DNA of 64,000 bases from Paenibacillus wulumuqiensis (GTDB taxonomy: Bacteria > Bacillota > Bacilli > Paenibacillales > Paenibacillaceae): positions 310,001 through 374,000 of the forward strand of contig NZ_LAQP01000001.1 of the NCBI RefSeq assembly GCF_000971965.1, given 5' to 3'. Positions 9,063 to 17,876 of the stretch are shown piece after piece. The notes beneath the pieces were generated by a model. That model was not told where the DNA came from and made no database searches. It saw only the letters and a list, made by a program, of their open reading frames with translations. Numbering within the stretch: the stretch's first letter is position 1; every line of letters begins with the position of its first letter. Both the position numbers and the translations under genes were made by a program.

Positions 9063-12000
9063 ATGAGTTTTACATCCAAAATTGCAGCAAAAAGAATTAA
9101 TGAGCTGGGCATTGAACGCAGCGTAAACCAGGCGGTACTGGATACCCAGACGCTGGAGCAAAAGCTGAAAGATCTTGCTGTGTTGTCTTCCGAAATTGCC
9201 GAGAATACTCGCAGAAAAGTATATGATACCGAGTCTTCCGTACAGGCAGCCCGGGAACTGGCCGGCTCCCTTGAAGATACCGTGAAGCATGCCGAACAAA
9301 TGAGAAAATCGGTGCAGGATGCATCCCAATTATCCGACCGACTCGTCAATTCCCTGCACATCTCCGACAATAATAATCGTTCGGCAGATCAATTGCTTCA
9401 GACAACAATCCAATTGACGGACACAGCTGCAAAAGCCGATCTGGCGGTTGAAGATATTATAAAAGACACTACAGATACCGATCTCGGCATCAAATCTGTC
9501 GTTGAATCGATCGAGCATATTGCTGATTATGCACGACAGACTACCGGATCAGTAGAAGAAATCGCGGTTTCCATGGAACAAATGGGAGTTTCCATCAAAG
9601 GTGTAAACAGTAATGTAACCAGTCTGACGGATTCCTTGCAGGAAACGTTCGCTGCTCTGCAGGAAATGAATCAGTCTGTCACACAGCTGCAGGGGAATGC
9701 TACAAGTGCATCCGGCTCTGTAGAGGAGATCTCTACTCTTATCGGGCAAATGCGCACTTCGATCGAAGGTGTAGCCGCCAATACGCAAAGCCTGACCGCT
9801 TCTGCTGAAGAAACAACAGCAGCTGTACAGGAAATGGCTGCTTCCATTCAGCAGGTAGCCGGCAATAGTGAGAGTACGGCAAGTTCTGTCGAACAGATTT
9901 CAGCTTCCATCGAACAAATGAGCCGCTCCATCCAGGGCGTATCCGATAATGCCGAGAGCCTGACCGATTCTGCTCGTGAAACGTCCGAGGCCGTGCAGGA
10001 AATGACAGCTTCCATCGCCCAGGTAGCCGGCAATGCCGAAAGCACGGTAGGATCTGTCGAGCAAGTCTCGGCTGCCATGGAACAGATGGGCGCTTCCATT
10101 ACCCAGGTGGCGGGCAATGCCGAGAGCCTGACCGCTTCCGCACAGGAGACAGCTGCTGCGATTCAGGAGATGGCGGCGGCTGTACAACAGGTATCGGGTA
10201 ATGCCGAGAGCACCGCAAGTTCGGTTGAACAAATTTCGGCTTCCATTGAGGAAATGAGCACTTCCATCAAAGGAGTATCGGACAATGCGGAGAGCCTGTC
10301 TGCATCTGCCGGAGAAATGACTGAATCCGTACAGGAAATAGTCGTTTCGATTGAGCAGGTAGCCGGCAATGCTCAGAGCACCGCCGAATCAGTGGAAGAA
10401 ATCTCGGCTGCCATTGAAGAAATGGGCAGTTCCATCCAGGGTGTGGCAGGCAATGCGGAGAGCCTGACCGCTTCTGCCGAGGAGACGGCTGCTGCCATTC
10501 AGGAAATGGCTGCTTCCGTTCAGCAGGTAGCGGGCAACAGCATCAGTACAGCAAGCTCCGTGGAGCAAATCTCGGCTGCCATTGAAGAGATGAGCAGCTC
10601 GATCCAGGGTGTCGCCGGTAATGCCGAGAACCTGACCGATTCTGCCCGCGAGACAACAGAAGCTGTACAGGAGATGGTTGTTTCCATTGAACAGGTGGCC
10701 GCCAATGCGGAAAGTACGGCAAGCTCGGTAGAGCAAATTTCCGCATCCATTGAACAAATGGGGCGTTCAATCAAGGGTGTGGCAGGCAATGCGGAGCAGC
10801 TTCAGCGGTTTGCCGGTGATACATCTGCAGCAACGCAGCAAATGGCCGCTTCCATTGAACAGGTCGCCAAAAATGCCCAGACGGTAAACACTCTAACGAC
10901 AACCGTTATGGCAGATGCGCAGGAAGGCCAGATGTCCATCGTACAATCGGTACAGGGCATGAAAGAAATTGCCGATGTGGTTCTGCAGGCTTCCAAGGTT
11001 ATGGTCAATCTCGGTAAAAGCTCCGAGGAAATTGGCAGCATCATTGAAGTTATTGATGATATCGCCGAGCAAACCAATCTGCTGGCTTTGAATGCAGCGA
11101 TTGAGGCAGCCCGTGCAGGTGAGCATGGCAAAGGATTCGCGGTTGTTGCCGAGGAAGTACGCAAACTGGCGGAACGCAGTGCCAAAGCAACCAAGGAAAT
11201 TGCCCAATTGATCAAAGGTATCCAGTCCGAAACTTCCGATGCTATCGAAGCGATTGATCTGGGAACAGAGAAAGTCCAGCAGGGCACTGTGCTGGCTGAT
11301 GAAGCAGGAAGCGCGATTCACAAAATCGTTGGTGGTATGGACCGTATCAGTACGGAAGTGAGCCAGATTACTACAGCTACAATTGAGCAAGCCAAAGGGG
11401 CAGAGAATGTGGTAGCTGCCATATCTCAACTGGTAGACCAGACAGAAATGGTCACTGTCGCTGTCCGTGAGCAGGCGCTGGGTGTGGAAGAAATTATCAA
11501 AGGTGTCGCCAATGCACGTGAGCAGGTGCGCCAGGTAACTTCTGCGACTGTAGAACAGGCCAAGCAGGGTAAAAATATCGCCAAAGCTATAGATGATGTA
11601 ACGCGTCAGGCAGAGATGGTCAGCGCGTCTACAAAAGAGCAATCCATTGGTGTCAGCGAGATTATGCTTGGTGTAGGCAATGCCCGCGACCAGGTTGCAC
11701 AGATCAGCACAGCTACCACAGAACAGGCCAAGCAAAGCGTGGAGATTGTCAAAGCGGTTGACAATGTAACCAAGCAGGCCGAGATGGTTACTGCAGCAAC
11801 AAGCGAGCAGGTAAAAGGCGTGGAAGAAATTATCCGCGGTATTGCCAATGCGCGTGAGCAGGTGCGCCAAGTAGCTTCCGCCATGACAGAGCAGGCCAAG
11901 CAGGGTAGAGAAATTTCACGAGCTGTAGGAAATGTAAACAATCAGGCAAATATGGTGACTACTGCAGTTCGTGAACAGGCTACTGCGATTGAAGAAGTGG

Positions 12001-13145
12001 TTAAAGGCGTAGTAAATTCACGCGAACAGGTTAGCCAAATCACTTATGCAACAATTGAACTTGCCAAACAGAGCAAAGAAATTGTGTTGGCTGTTGAAAA
12101 TGTAACCAGTCAGGCAGAACAAGTCACTACAGCTACAACAGAGCAGGCATCTTCGGTAGAAGAAGTTATTCAGGGCACTGCCAATGCTCGTGAGCAAATC
12201 CGCCAGATTACTATCGCTATGGTGGAACAAGCTAAGCAGGGCAAAGATGTTGCCAATGCAGTCGAGAACGTGACCAACCAGGCCAAACAGGTTACTCATG
12301 CAGTTAAAGAACAGGCATTGGGAGCCGAAGAAATTGCCAAAGGTATCGGAAATGCCCGTGAACAGGTTGCACAGATCACTACAGCTACTGTTGAACAGGC
12401 CAAACAGAGCAGAGAGATTGTACGAGCTATGGAAAATGTAACCAGACAGACCGAGCAGGTAGCGGTCGCTATGCAGGAGCAAACTTCCAGTGCAGACGAT
12501 GTCCAGCAGGGAATCATCAATGCTCGTGAACAGGTTCGCCAGGTTAGTCAGGCAGTAGCGGAGCAAGCAGCTCGTAATCAGTCCATTCTCGGCGCAATGA
12601 ATAACATCACTGCCCAATCCGAGCAAGTGTCCCGTGCGGTTGCCGATCAGACGGTTGGTATCGATTCGGTGGTAGAAGAGATTGGCCATGCCAAAAAGCA
12701 GCTTGCCGAGATCAAGAATGCTACGGAGGAGCAGGTTCGTCAGGGGCGCAGGCTGTCTACAGTAGGCGAACAGGTATCCCGTCAGACAAAGCAGCTCAAA
12801 TCACTTGTCCAGGAGCAGAAAACCCATGCCGAGACAGCTCATACAACAGCACAGCAGACGCAAAAATCCATTGAAAGCATGAGCGGAGCAGCTCTTGAAC
12901 ATGTGCAGTTGGATCGCCAGTTCAATGAGAAGCTGAACGACATGGTGAAATACGCTGAACAGACTTCTGCAGCACTGAAAGAACATTTTGATCAAGGTAA
13001 AAAGATTGCAAAAGATATGAACGAATCCGGACAGTTCATAGGCCGTTTCAGTGACGAGCTTCGTCGGATGAACAGTGTAGTGGCAGATGCGACAGATCGC
13101 AGTCAATCTGTCCGCCAGGTGCTTACCAACGTAAGATATAACTGA
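9063..13145 (+). CDS. giant soluble methyl-accepting chemotaxis protein
   Basis: 1360 residues, more than twice a usual receptor. There is no signal peptide, transmembrane segment, HAMP or recognisable ligand domain; the protein is predicted helical coiled coil nearly throughout. The conserved MCP signalling tip ([20 protein letters not shown], then [20 protein letters not shown]) is intact, with the turn Glu at residue 687, almost exactly mid-protein. Residues 163-610 are eight tandem 56-residue units beginning S-V-E-[EQ]-[IV], and residues 772-1219 are eight tandem 56-residue units of type A-T-x-E-Q-A-K-Q. Both arrays keep a strict 168-bp period. MCPs control CheA through CheW. The hairpin implied here would be about 100 nm long at 0.15 nm per residue. 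SD AGGAGG precedes the ATG. Confidence 0.9.
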   Translation: MSFTSKIAAKRINELGIERSVNQAVLDTQTLEQKLKDLAVLSSEIAENTRRKVYDTESSVQAARELAGSLEDTVKHAEQMRKSVQDASQLSDRLVNSLHISDNNNRSADQLLQTTIQLTDTAAKADLAVEDIIKDTTDTDLGIKSVVESIEHIADYARQTTGSVEEIAVSMEQMGVSIKGVNSNVTSLTDSLQETFAALQEMNQSVTQLQGNATSASGSVEEISTLIGQMRTSIEGVAANTQSLTASAEETTAAVQEMAASIQQVAGNSESTASSVEQISASIEQMSRSIQGVSDNAESLTDSARETSEAVQEMTASIAQVAGNAESTVGSVEQVSAAMEQMGASITQVAGNAESLTASAQETAAAIQEMAAAVQQVSGNAESTASSVEQISASIEEMSTSIKGVSDNAESLSASAGEMTESVQEIVVSIEQVAGNAQSTAESVEEISAAIEEMGSSIQGVAGNAESLTASAEETAAAIQEMAASVQQVAGNSISTASSVEQISAAIEEMSSSIQGVAGNAENLTDSARETTEAVQEMVVSIEQVAANAESTASSVEQISASIEQMGRSIKGVAGNAEQLQRFAGDTSAATQQMAASIEQVAKNAQTVNTLTTTVMADAQEGQMSIVQSVQGMKEIADVVLQASKVMVNLGKSSEEIGSIIEVIDDIAEQTNLLALNAAIEAARAGEHGKGFAVVAEEVRKLAERSAKATKEIAQLIKGIQSETSDAIEAIDLGTEKVQQGTVLADEAGSAIHKIVGGMDRISTEVSQITTATIEQAKGAENVVAAISQLVDQTEMVTVAVREQALGVEEIIKGVANAREQVRQVTSATVEQAKQGKNIAKAIDDVTRQAEMVSASTKEQSIGVSEIMLGVGNARDQVAQISTATTEQAKQSVEIVKAVDNVTKQAEMVTAATSEQVKGVEEIIRGIANAREQVRQVASAMTEQAKQGREISRAVGNVNNQANMVTTAVREQATAIEEVVKGVVNSREQVSQITYATIELAKQSKEIVLAVENVTSQAEQVTTATTEQASSVEEVIQGTANAREQIRQITIAMVEQAKQGKDVANAVENVTNQAKQVTHAVKEQALGAEEIAKGIGNAREQVAQITTATVEQAKQSREIVRAMENVTRQTEQVAVAMQEQTSSADDVQQGIINAREQVRQVSQAVAEQAARNQSILGAMNNITAQSEQVSRAVADQTVGIDSVVEEIGHAKKQLAEIKNATEEQVRQGRRLSTVGEQVSRQTKQLKSLVQEQKTHAETAHTTAQQTQKSIESMSGAALEHVQLDRQFNEKLNDMVKYAEQTSAALKEHFDQGKKIAKDMNESGQFIGRFSDELRRMNSVVADATDRSQSVRQVLTNVRYN
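9549..10892 (+). repeat. N-arm tandem array, eight 168-bp units
   Basis: Units start at 9549, 9717, 9885, 10053, 10221, 10389, 10557 and 10725, each exactly 168 bp and encoding 56 residues (eight heptads). Each unit is itself two related 28-residue halves (one around S-I-E-Q-M, one around V-Q-E-M-x-x-S). Units differ at many third positions, so the array is not a very recent expansion. Confidence 0.9.
11376..12719 (+). repeat. C-arm tandem array, eight 168-bp units
   Basis: Units start at 11376, 11544, 11712, 11880, 12048, 12216, 12384 and 12552, with a ninth decayed unit from 12720. Each is exactly 168 bp, encoding 56 residues with EQAKQ near the start and N-A-R-E-Q-V near the end. Unit length and number match the N-arm array, as expected if the arms pair antiparallel and must grow together. 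Confidence 0.9.
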
Positions 13146-13188
13146 TCTTTGTACAGATTGGAATAGCTCTTTGAATGATCCATTTACC

Positions 13189-13221
13189 GGAAGAAGCCTT
13201 TAGAAGTCAAAGGCTTCTTCC
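13189..13221 (+). promoter_or_regulatory. perfect hairpin between receptor gene and cheR
   Basis: A perfect 13-bp stem (GGAAGAAGCCTTT at 13189-13201 with AAAGGCTTCTTCC at 13209-13221) closes a 7-base loop. No T-run follows, so it is more likely an attenuator, processing site or mRNA stabiliser that sets the ratio of receptor to cheR-cheB than a full terminator. It also argues against a cheR start at 13175. Confidence 0.6.
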
Positions 13222-13267
13222 TCTATGTACAAGCACAACAAACGTAGATAGAAAGGAATCGCAGAAC

Positions 13268-14116
13268 ATGACAAACAAGCCCAATATTAACGAGCAGCAG
13301 CTGCTTGAGCTCGCAGGACTTATTTATAAGCATTGCGGATTGAACTATACAAATAACCTGTTTACACTGGAACCCAAAGTAATGCGCCGTCTATCCGAAC
13401 TTCAACTTTCCTGCACCGACTATATTCCTTACCTGAAAAAGAATCCCGGTGAATGGGAACTGCTAACCCAGCATATCACCATTAATGAAACTTATTTCTT
13501 TCGGGAAGAAGCACAGTTCGATGAATTGGCTCGCATTCTGGAGACCTACCCGGTGAAAGGGGAGATCAAAATCTGGAGTGCCGCCTGCTCGACAGGAGAG
13601 GAACCATACAGCATTGGAATGACCGCACAGAGCATTATGCCAAGACTCAAACAATCCGTCCGCATTATTGGTTCAGACATCAACCAGCGGGTGCTGAAAG
13701 TCGCTGCAGAAGGGTATTATCCCAAGTCTTCCTTATGCTTTCGTCGCACTTCACCCGAGCAGATCGAACGTTTTTTTGATGCAGAACATAATGGATACCG
13801 CGTAAAACCGGCTGTTCGTGATATGACACAGTTTCGCCGTGCCAACCTGCTGGACCCTTCTCAGCTGGAGCCGATCGGACCGGTAGATATTATTTTCTGC
13901 CGCAATGTACTGATTTATTTTGATGATCAGACGATAGACCGGATTATTCAGAATTTTTATGACATGCTGCAGCCAGGAGGGTATTTATTTTTAGGACATG
14001 CAGAATCCATTCGTGGAATGGGCAAGGGGTTCGAGACGATAAAATCCAATCAGGCTTTTTATTACAGAAAAGGGGTAGGCAATCATGGGCAAGTACGGGG
14101 TACTCATTGTGGATGA
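13268..14116 (+). CDS. cheR: CheR chemoreceptor glutamate methyltransferase
   Basis: 282 residues from the ATG at 13268, preceded by AAGGA ten bases upstream. An upstream in-frame ATG at 13175 would run through the perfect hairpin and is disfavoured. The N-terminal all-helical CheR_N domain (about 1-75) is followed by a SAM-dependent Rossmann methyltransferase with IKIWSAACSTGEEPYSIGM and IIFCRNVLIYFDD. CheR methylates glutamates on MCP coiled coils to adapt signalling. The last 32 bases overlap cheB. No C-terminal TPR or receptor-tethering domain is visible. Confidence 0.93.
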   Translation: MTNKPNINEQQLLELAGLIYKHCGLNYTNNLFTLEPKVMRRLSELQLSCTDYIPYLKKNPGEWELLTQHITINETYFFREEAQFDELARILETYPVKGEIKIWSAACSTGEEPYSIGMTAQSIMPRLKQSVRIIGSDINQRVLKVAAEGYYPKSSLCFRRTSPEQIERFFDAEHNGYRVKPAVRDMTQFRRANLLDPSQLEPIGPVDIIFCRNVLIYFDDQTIDRIIQNFYDMLQPGGYLFLGHAESIRGMGKGFETIKSNQAFYYRKGVGNHGQVRGTHCG

Positions 14117-15140
14117 CTCCGCTTTTATGCGGCGGGCGATTGGTCTTCTGTTTGAAGAAGACTCCGACTTTTTTGTAGTCGGAATTGCACGGAATGGTCA
14201 GGAAGCCATCGAGAAAGTGGAACGCTTCAAACCGGATATTGTAACGATGGATGTAGAGATGCCCGAAATGGACGGTATTACGGCACTTCAAAAAATCATG
14301 AAAGATCATCCAGTGCCGGTAGTCATGCTCAGCGTTCAGACAGACAAGGGAACAGAAGCCACACTGAAAGCTCTGGAACTGGGAGCGGTGGACTTTTTCC
14401 TTAAAGACCATCTGATTAATGATGCCAGTAATAAAGCAATCGTCAAAGATTTTCTGGAACGTGTAAAAGCAGCTGCCCGTGTCAAAATTGTCCAGTCGGC
14501 TACAGCCAAACCTCCTGTTGAACCGGAGAAGAAGGAGGCAGCATTTCCAAAACCGGCAGCAGATCTGATCATTATCGGATGTTCTACCGGAGGGCCGTCT
14601 GCGCTTCAGTCCATTCTTCCGCGCTTTCCGGGAAATCTGCCGATTCCTGTACTGGTAGTACAGCATATGCCACCGGGATTCACAAGGCCGCTCGCTGAAC
14701 GATTCAATAATCTGTGTGCTCTGCATGTAAAAGAAGCTGAAAATGAGGAAATACTGCGATCTGGCAGCATTTACATCGCTCCTGCAGGCTTTCAGACGCT
14801 TCTGCAACGTCAGACAGATGGCAAGGTTCAGCTGAGTATTCGTACGGATATTGCGAAGGATGCACTGTATAAACCGTCTATCGATATTACGCTCCATTCG
14901 GCAGCGCCCTTGTATGCAGGCCGGCTGCTGACGGCTATTCTTACCGGAATGGGTGTAGATGGTACCAAGGGGTGCGTGGAAGTAAAACAAAGAAAGGGGA
15001 AAGTGATTACTGAATCTGAAGAATCATGCGTGGTGTACGGGATGCCCCGGTCTGTATACGAAGCCGGATTGTCTGACCGACAGGCCCCTTTACCGCAGAT
15101 TTATCAAAACCTGATGAGTTTTGCTTTTGAGCCTAGTTGA
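14085..15140 (+). CDS. cheB: CheB protein-glutamate methylesterase/deamidase
   Basis: 351 residues: receiver domain (about 1-120, VDDSAF, TMDVEMPEMDG), a short linker rich in Lys, Pro and Glu (about 130-158), then the methylesterase domain with S167 in IIIGCSTGGPSA, His in VVQHMPPGFT and Asp in GMGVDGTKG, the family's catalytic triad. CheB removes CheR-added methyl groups and is activated by CheA. The ATG lies within the end of cheR in another frame (32-bp overlap), with AAAAGGGG upstream. It completes the adaptation pair; CheC, CheD and CheV are not in the window. A terminator follows. Confidence 0.94.
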   Translation: MGKYGVLIVDDSAFMRRAIGLLFEEDSDFFVVGIARNGQEAIEKVERFKPDIVTMDVEMPEMDGITALQKIMKDHPVPVVMLSVQTDKGTEATLKALELGAVDFFLKDHLINDASNKAIVKDFLERVKAAARVKIVQSATAKPPVEPEKKEAAFPKPAADLIIIGCSTGGPSALQSILPRFPGNLPIPVLVVQHMPPGFTRPLAERFNNLCALHVKEAENEEILRSGSIYIAPAGFQTLLQRQTDGKVQLSIRTDIAKDALYKPSIDITLHSAAPLYAGRLLTAILTGMGVDGTKGCVEVKQRKGKVITESEESCVVYGMPRSVYEAGLSDRQAPLPQIYQNLMSFAFEPS

Positions 15141-15172
15141 GCAGTATAAAATAAGACATAAAAAATATAAAT

Positions 15173-15210
15173 CCCCCACATACTTGAATTAACAAGGCTG
15201 TGGGGGTTTA
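15173..15210 (+). terminator. terminator after cheB
   Basis: CCCCCACA (15173-15180) pairs with TGTGGGGG (15199-15206) and is followed by TTT. It ends the che operon. Confidence 0.7.
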
Positions 15211-15299
15211 ATCGTTAGTAGCAATATTCAATTGTAACCTATCCTCCTATACAACAATCCACATGCTTGACATGGTATAGACTTGCACCGTTCCATGCT

Positions 15300-15460
15300 G
15301 CCGATTGTCTTAGCTCTGCAGTCGCAGACAACCGTTTAGCGATTGTTCATCGATTTCATTTTTGGGGAAGCTTTATTCGAAAAGCTTCGCATGTCCGTTA
15401 TTCCCCTTTTCGACGGGCTGAATAAACGGTTCGTGGGGTTCACCTGATTTACGGTGAAGA
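15300..15460. ncRNA. candidate structured RNA or DNA element, nested helices
   Basis: No ORF. Inverted repeats nest in a branched pattern: AACCGTTTA (15330-15338) with TAAACGGTT (15423-15431), 9 bp perfect. Inside it, GGGG (15364-15367) can pair with CCCC (15403-15406), and GAAGCTTT (15367-15374) pairs with AAAGCTTC (15381-15388). Flanking hairpins are TTGTCT/AGACAA (15305-15310 with 15326-15331) and TTCACC/GGTGAA (15439-15444 with 15453-15458). The density of stems suggests a folded RNA. I do not recognise the family and the strand is unresolved. Confidence 0.35.
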
Positions 15461-15512
15461 AATTCCGTCCGCACATTTACAATGAATCATCCATGTCCTT
15501 GCATATGGGATG

Positions 15513-15660
15513 AGTTCCAGCATACCACGATATCACGAAAAACGTTTTCACTGACGCTTTTCTCGCGTGAGACCGATCTAGCATGCCTCGCTAACCTGTT
15601 TCATTGGAATCCTGCTCCCTTCCTAACAAGTTATTGCAACATTGTTCGAAAATAGCATTT
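15513..15660. repeat. two-hairpin repeat element, copy 1
   Basis: First of four diverged copies. Order on the + strand: GCATACC; hairpin A (around 15532-15573) with loop TTTTCACTGA (15545-15554) and outer pairing CACG/CGTG; then CATGCCTCGCTAACC (15582-15596); then GGAATCCTGCTCCCTTC (15606-15622); then hairpin B AACAA (15625-15629) with TTGTT (15642-15646). No coding potential is shared by the copies. Confidence 0.6.
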
Positions 15661-15907
15661 TCCTCTGTTCACAGCCTTTCATCATACTCAAAATGAATAT
15701 CAAATCTTCGTTCTACAAACATTCATTTCAAAAGCGGTTCGAAAATTAAAGCTTTAAAGCATTTTAAAAATTTAAATCCTGCATACCAGAACATTTAAAA
15801 ACTTAAAACGTCTTAAAAATTCAATACAACCTGTTTGAAGAATGTCGTACTTGATTCCTTTTATTTCTTGTTGCCACTTATGGTTGTACACAAATCATAA
15901 ATCCAGT

Positions 15908-16055
15908 TGAGTCCCCACATATCCACGAACTGCGAAAGATGTTTTCACGGACATCCTCCGTTGTGCAGTCGATTATAATATGCTTCGCTTACGTTATTGC
16001 ATTGGAATCCTGCTCCCTTCTTAGCAAGTATTAATGATGCTTGCTTGAAAACAGT
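15908..16055. repeat. two-hairpin repeat element, copy 2
   Basis: Hairpin A: outer ACTGC (15929-15933) with GCAGT (15965-15969), inner GATG with CATC, loop TTTTCACGG. Then TATGCTTCGCTTACG (15980-15994), GGAATCCTGCTCCCTTC (16004-16020), and hairpin B AGCAAG (16023-16028) with CTTGCT (16040-16045). The stem bases differ from copy 1 but remain paired. Confidence 0.6.
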
Positions 16056-16107
16056 CCATTCCCAGCCTACTTTCTGTCGTAATTTGACTCTGTACCGCCG
16101 ATTTGTT

Positions 16108-16245
16108 CCCCGCATACTCCAATATCCACGAAAAACGCTGTCACTACGTTTCTCTTGCGTGAAATTGTGCTAGTATGCTTCGCTACCTTTTTCCAACGGA
16201 ATCCTGCTCCTTTCCCGCAAGTAGTTCATGCTTGCTTGAAAAAGC
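16108..16245. repeat. two-hairpin repeat element, copy 3
   Basis: Starts with CCCCGCATACTCC. Hairpin A: CACG (16127-16130) with CGTG (16158-16161), inner AAAAACG with CGTTTCT (one mismatch), loop CTGTCACTA. Then TATGCTTCGCTACC (16174-16187), GGAATCCTGCTCCTTTC (16198-16214), and hairpin B GCAAG (16217-16221) with CTTGC (16231-16235). Confidence 0.6.
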
Positions 16246-16290
16246 TTCTTCCTTCTTACAACCTTACCATTTCCGTCTAATGAGCTAGAT

Positions 16291-16430
16291 TGATGTCCCG
16301 CATACCTGCAATCTGCGATCATGGGCATTTTCACGGATGCCAGATTGTTCTGCAGTTGAACCAGTATGCTTCGCTAACCTATTCCATTGGACGATCTCTC
16401 CTTTCTCAAGTAAAGAAAGATTGGAGTGAA
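16291..16430. repeat. two-hairpin repeat element, copy 4 (most diverged)
   Basis: Starts with TGTCCCGCATACC. Hairpin A: CTGC (16313-16316) with GCAG (16352-16355), inner TGGGCAT with ATGCCA (one bulge), loop TTTCACGG. Then TATGCTTCGCTAACC (16365-16379) and a shortened conserved block ATTGGACGATCTCTCCTTTC. Hairpin B is replaced or altered: CTTTCT (16401-16406) can pair with AGAAAG (16414-16419). The rest of the gap to 16861 shows nothing I can name. Confidence 0.55.
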
Positions 16431-16861
16431 TCACCTGACAACGCCGATGATGCTTGGTGGTGAAGCGTTGCTTGTTGGTGATGTCTACATCATACTCCTG
16501 ATGTCCGGAAAATGAAAACGTTATAAAATGCATTAAGAGAGTGTAAAATCCCGAGAAGATCAAATACATCTCGCATGCTCTAAATTCCAGCTTTTTCCTT
16601 CTTTTTCTTCACATTTTCGGTATAAAAGCAGTAAAACATCTTAAAAATAATATTCTCACCATTTACATCTATCTGATCAAAAGCGCATGTAATGTAAAGA
16701 CCAGGTAAAAATCGGCAAGAGAGGGATAAGTACCGCAGATTGGGTAATAACTATATAACAAAGCGGATGAAAGGCAGACGATTCCTATTCATCCGGTGAT
16801 TAAGATGACTGCTCTCTGCTGCAACATGGCAGGGGGACAGCGAAGAATGGAGGAGTAACCA

Positions 16862-17620
16862 ATGAAAAATCCAATCAAGGAATTAAAAGGCATTAAAGAT
16901 AGCATCAATGAGGCAAAGCAGGCGATGGATGGTATCAAAGCTACACTCAATGACGTAAAGAGTGACGTTGATGAGGCCAAACAGAATCTCCAACATACGA
17001 TGGAACATGCCAAAGAAACCTCTCAGGAGGCAAAGACTTCAACCGAGCAGCTCAAAGCAGGACTTCAAAGCAGCAAGACGGCGGTGCAGGATACCCGCAG
17101 TAATCTAACATCCGCTACTCAGGATGTGAAGCAGAGCGTCTCTATTGTCAAAGAAGAATTCAACACTCCCGGTGGTGGATTCGCATCTGATCAGGATTCG
17201 TCTAATGAGTCGGGCGGTAATACCATAACACACACCGGCGCGAACAGTTCCCCGACGAATCAGGTGCCCGAGCTGCAGCCGCCGCATGCTACAGCCATAA
17301 CGCCGGTCTACGATAACCCCGGTGCAGAACTGATCGAGGGCGGACAGCTGATCAAGGAAGGCACTGCCTTTTTCCTGAAAAAGGATGAAGAAATTATCGG
17401 CGAAATCACCTACATTCCCGGACCGGAAAGTGATACGTGGACGCTGAATCATACGTATGTAAACCCGGAATACCGCGGCGGTGCTATCGCTCGCGGATTG
17501 CTGGATCAGGTTGTACAGGCGGCTCGGGCGGAGAACAAAAAAATTCTCCCTACCTGCTCGTATGCACTGGCCCAGTTTAAGCGCAATTCGCAGTATGAAG
17601 ATGTGTGGATGCGGTATTAA
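16862..17620 (+). CDS. coiled-coil protein fused to a COG2388-type N-acetyltransferase domain
   Basis: 252 residues with SD GGAGG before the ATG. Residues about 5-105 are a heptad-rich amphipathic coil full of Lys, Glu, Ser, Thr and Asp with no hydrophobic membrane anchor, resembling YtxH/DUF948-like or apolipoprotein-like helices. A Ser/Asn/Pro linker follows (about 108-150). Residues about 153-250 match the compact GNAT-like COG2388 family: the HTYVNPEYRGGAIARGLL acetyl-CoA loop and KILPTCSYALAQF with the conserved Cys. Members of that family bind acetyl-CoA; substrates are poorly known. The fusion is unusual. A terminator follows, so it is monocistronic. Confidence 0.75.
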   Translation: MKNPIKELKGIKDSINEAKQAMDGIKATLNDVKSDVDEAKQNLQHTMEHAKETSQEAKTSTEQLKAGLQSSKTAVQDTRSNLTSATQDVKQSVSIVKEEFNTPGGGFASDQDSSNESGGNTITHTGANSSPTNQVPELQPPHATAITPVYDNPGAELIEGGQLIKEGTAFFLKKDEEIIGEITYIPGPESDTWTLNHTYVNPEYRGGAIARGLLDQVVQAARAENKKILPTCSYALAQFKRNSQYEDVWMRY

Positions 17621-17650
17621 TCCTTCTCATGAGACTAAAAAGGTTATTTT

Positions 17651-17681
17651 AGGCGTTCGAGTTATTTTCGGACGCCTTTTT
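17651..17681 (+). terminator. terminator after the acetyltransferase fusion
   Basis: AGGCGTTCG (17651-17659) pairs with CGGACGCCT (17669-17677, one G-T pair), followed by five T. Confidence 0.85.
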
Positions 17682-17876
17682 GCTATTTTTCCATATTATT
17701 TTGCTATTACTATGCAGGGAAACAATATATTAATAATTACATAGATATTTATTTCCGGTTTCTTATATTGGTTGTTAAATGTAGGATACATACGGGTAAA
17801 GAGACAAAGAGAAGTACGCATAATTTGTAGACAATTGTTGAAAATACAAGCAGATGGATACAGGAGGTAGAGAACA

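Noticed and set aside
10893-12689. Long minus-strand ORFs opposite the giant receptor
   Set aside because: They follow the 168-bp repeat of the sense gene and have Cys/Leu-rich nonsense composition; shadows.
9549-12719. Considered the 168-bp repeats as assembly artefacts or a very recent expansion
   Set aside because: Units differ at many synonymous and some nonsynonymous positions while keeping exact length, so they are old and under constraint.
15590-15625. GGAGCAGGATTCCAATG on the minus strand of each repeat copy, looking like a ribosome site plus start
   Set aside because: The reading frame after it stops after two to eight codons and differs between copies, so a conserved leader peptide is not supported.
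16285-16569. Minus-strand ORF of 94 codons inside the 1.7-kb gap
   Set aside because: It runs through repeat copy 4, has no convincing ribosome site, and the other three copies do not preserve the frame (each has early stops).
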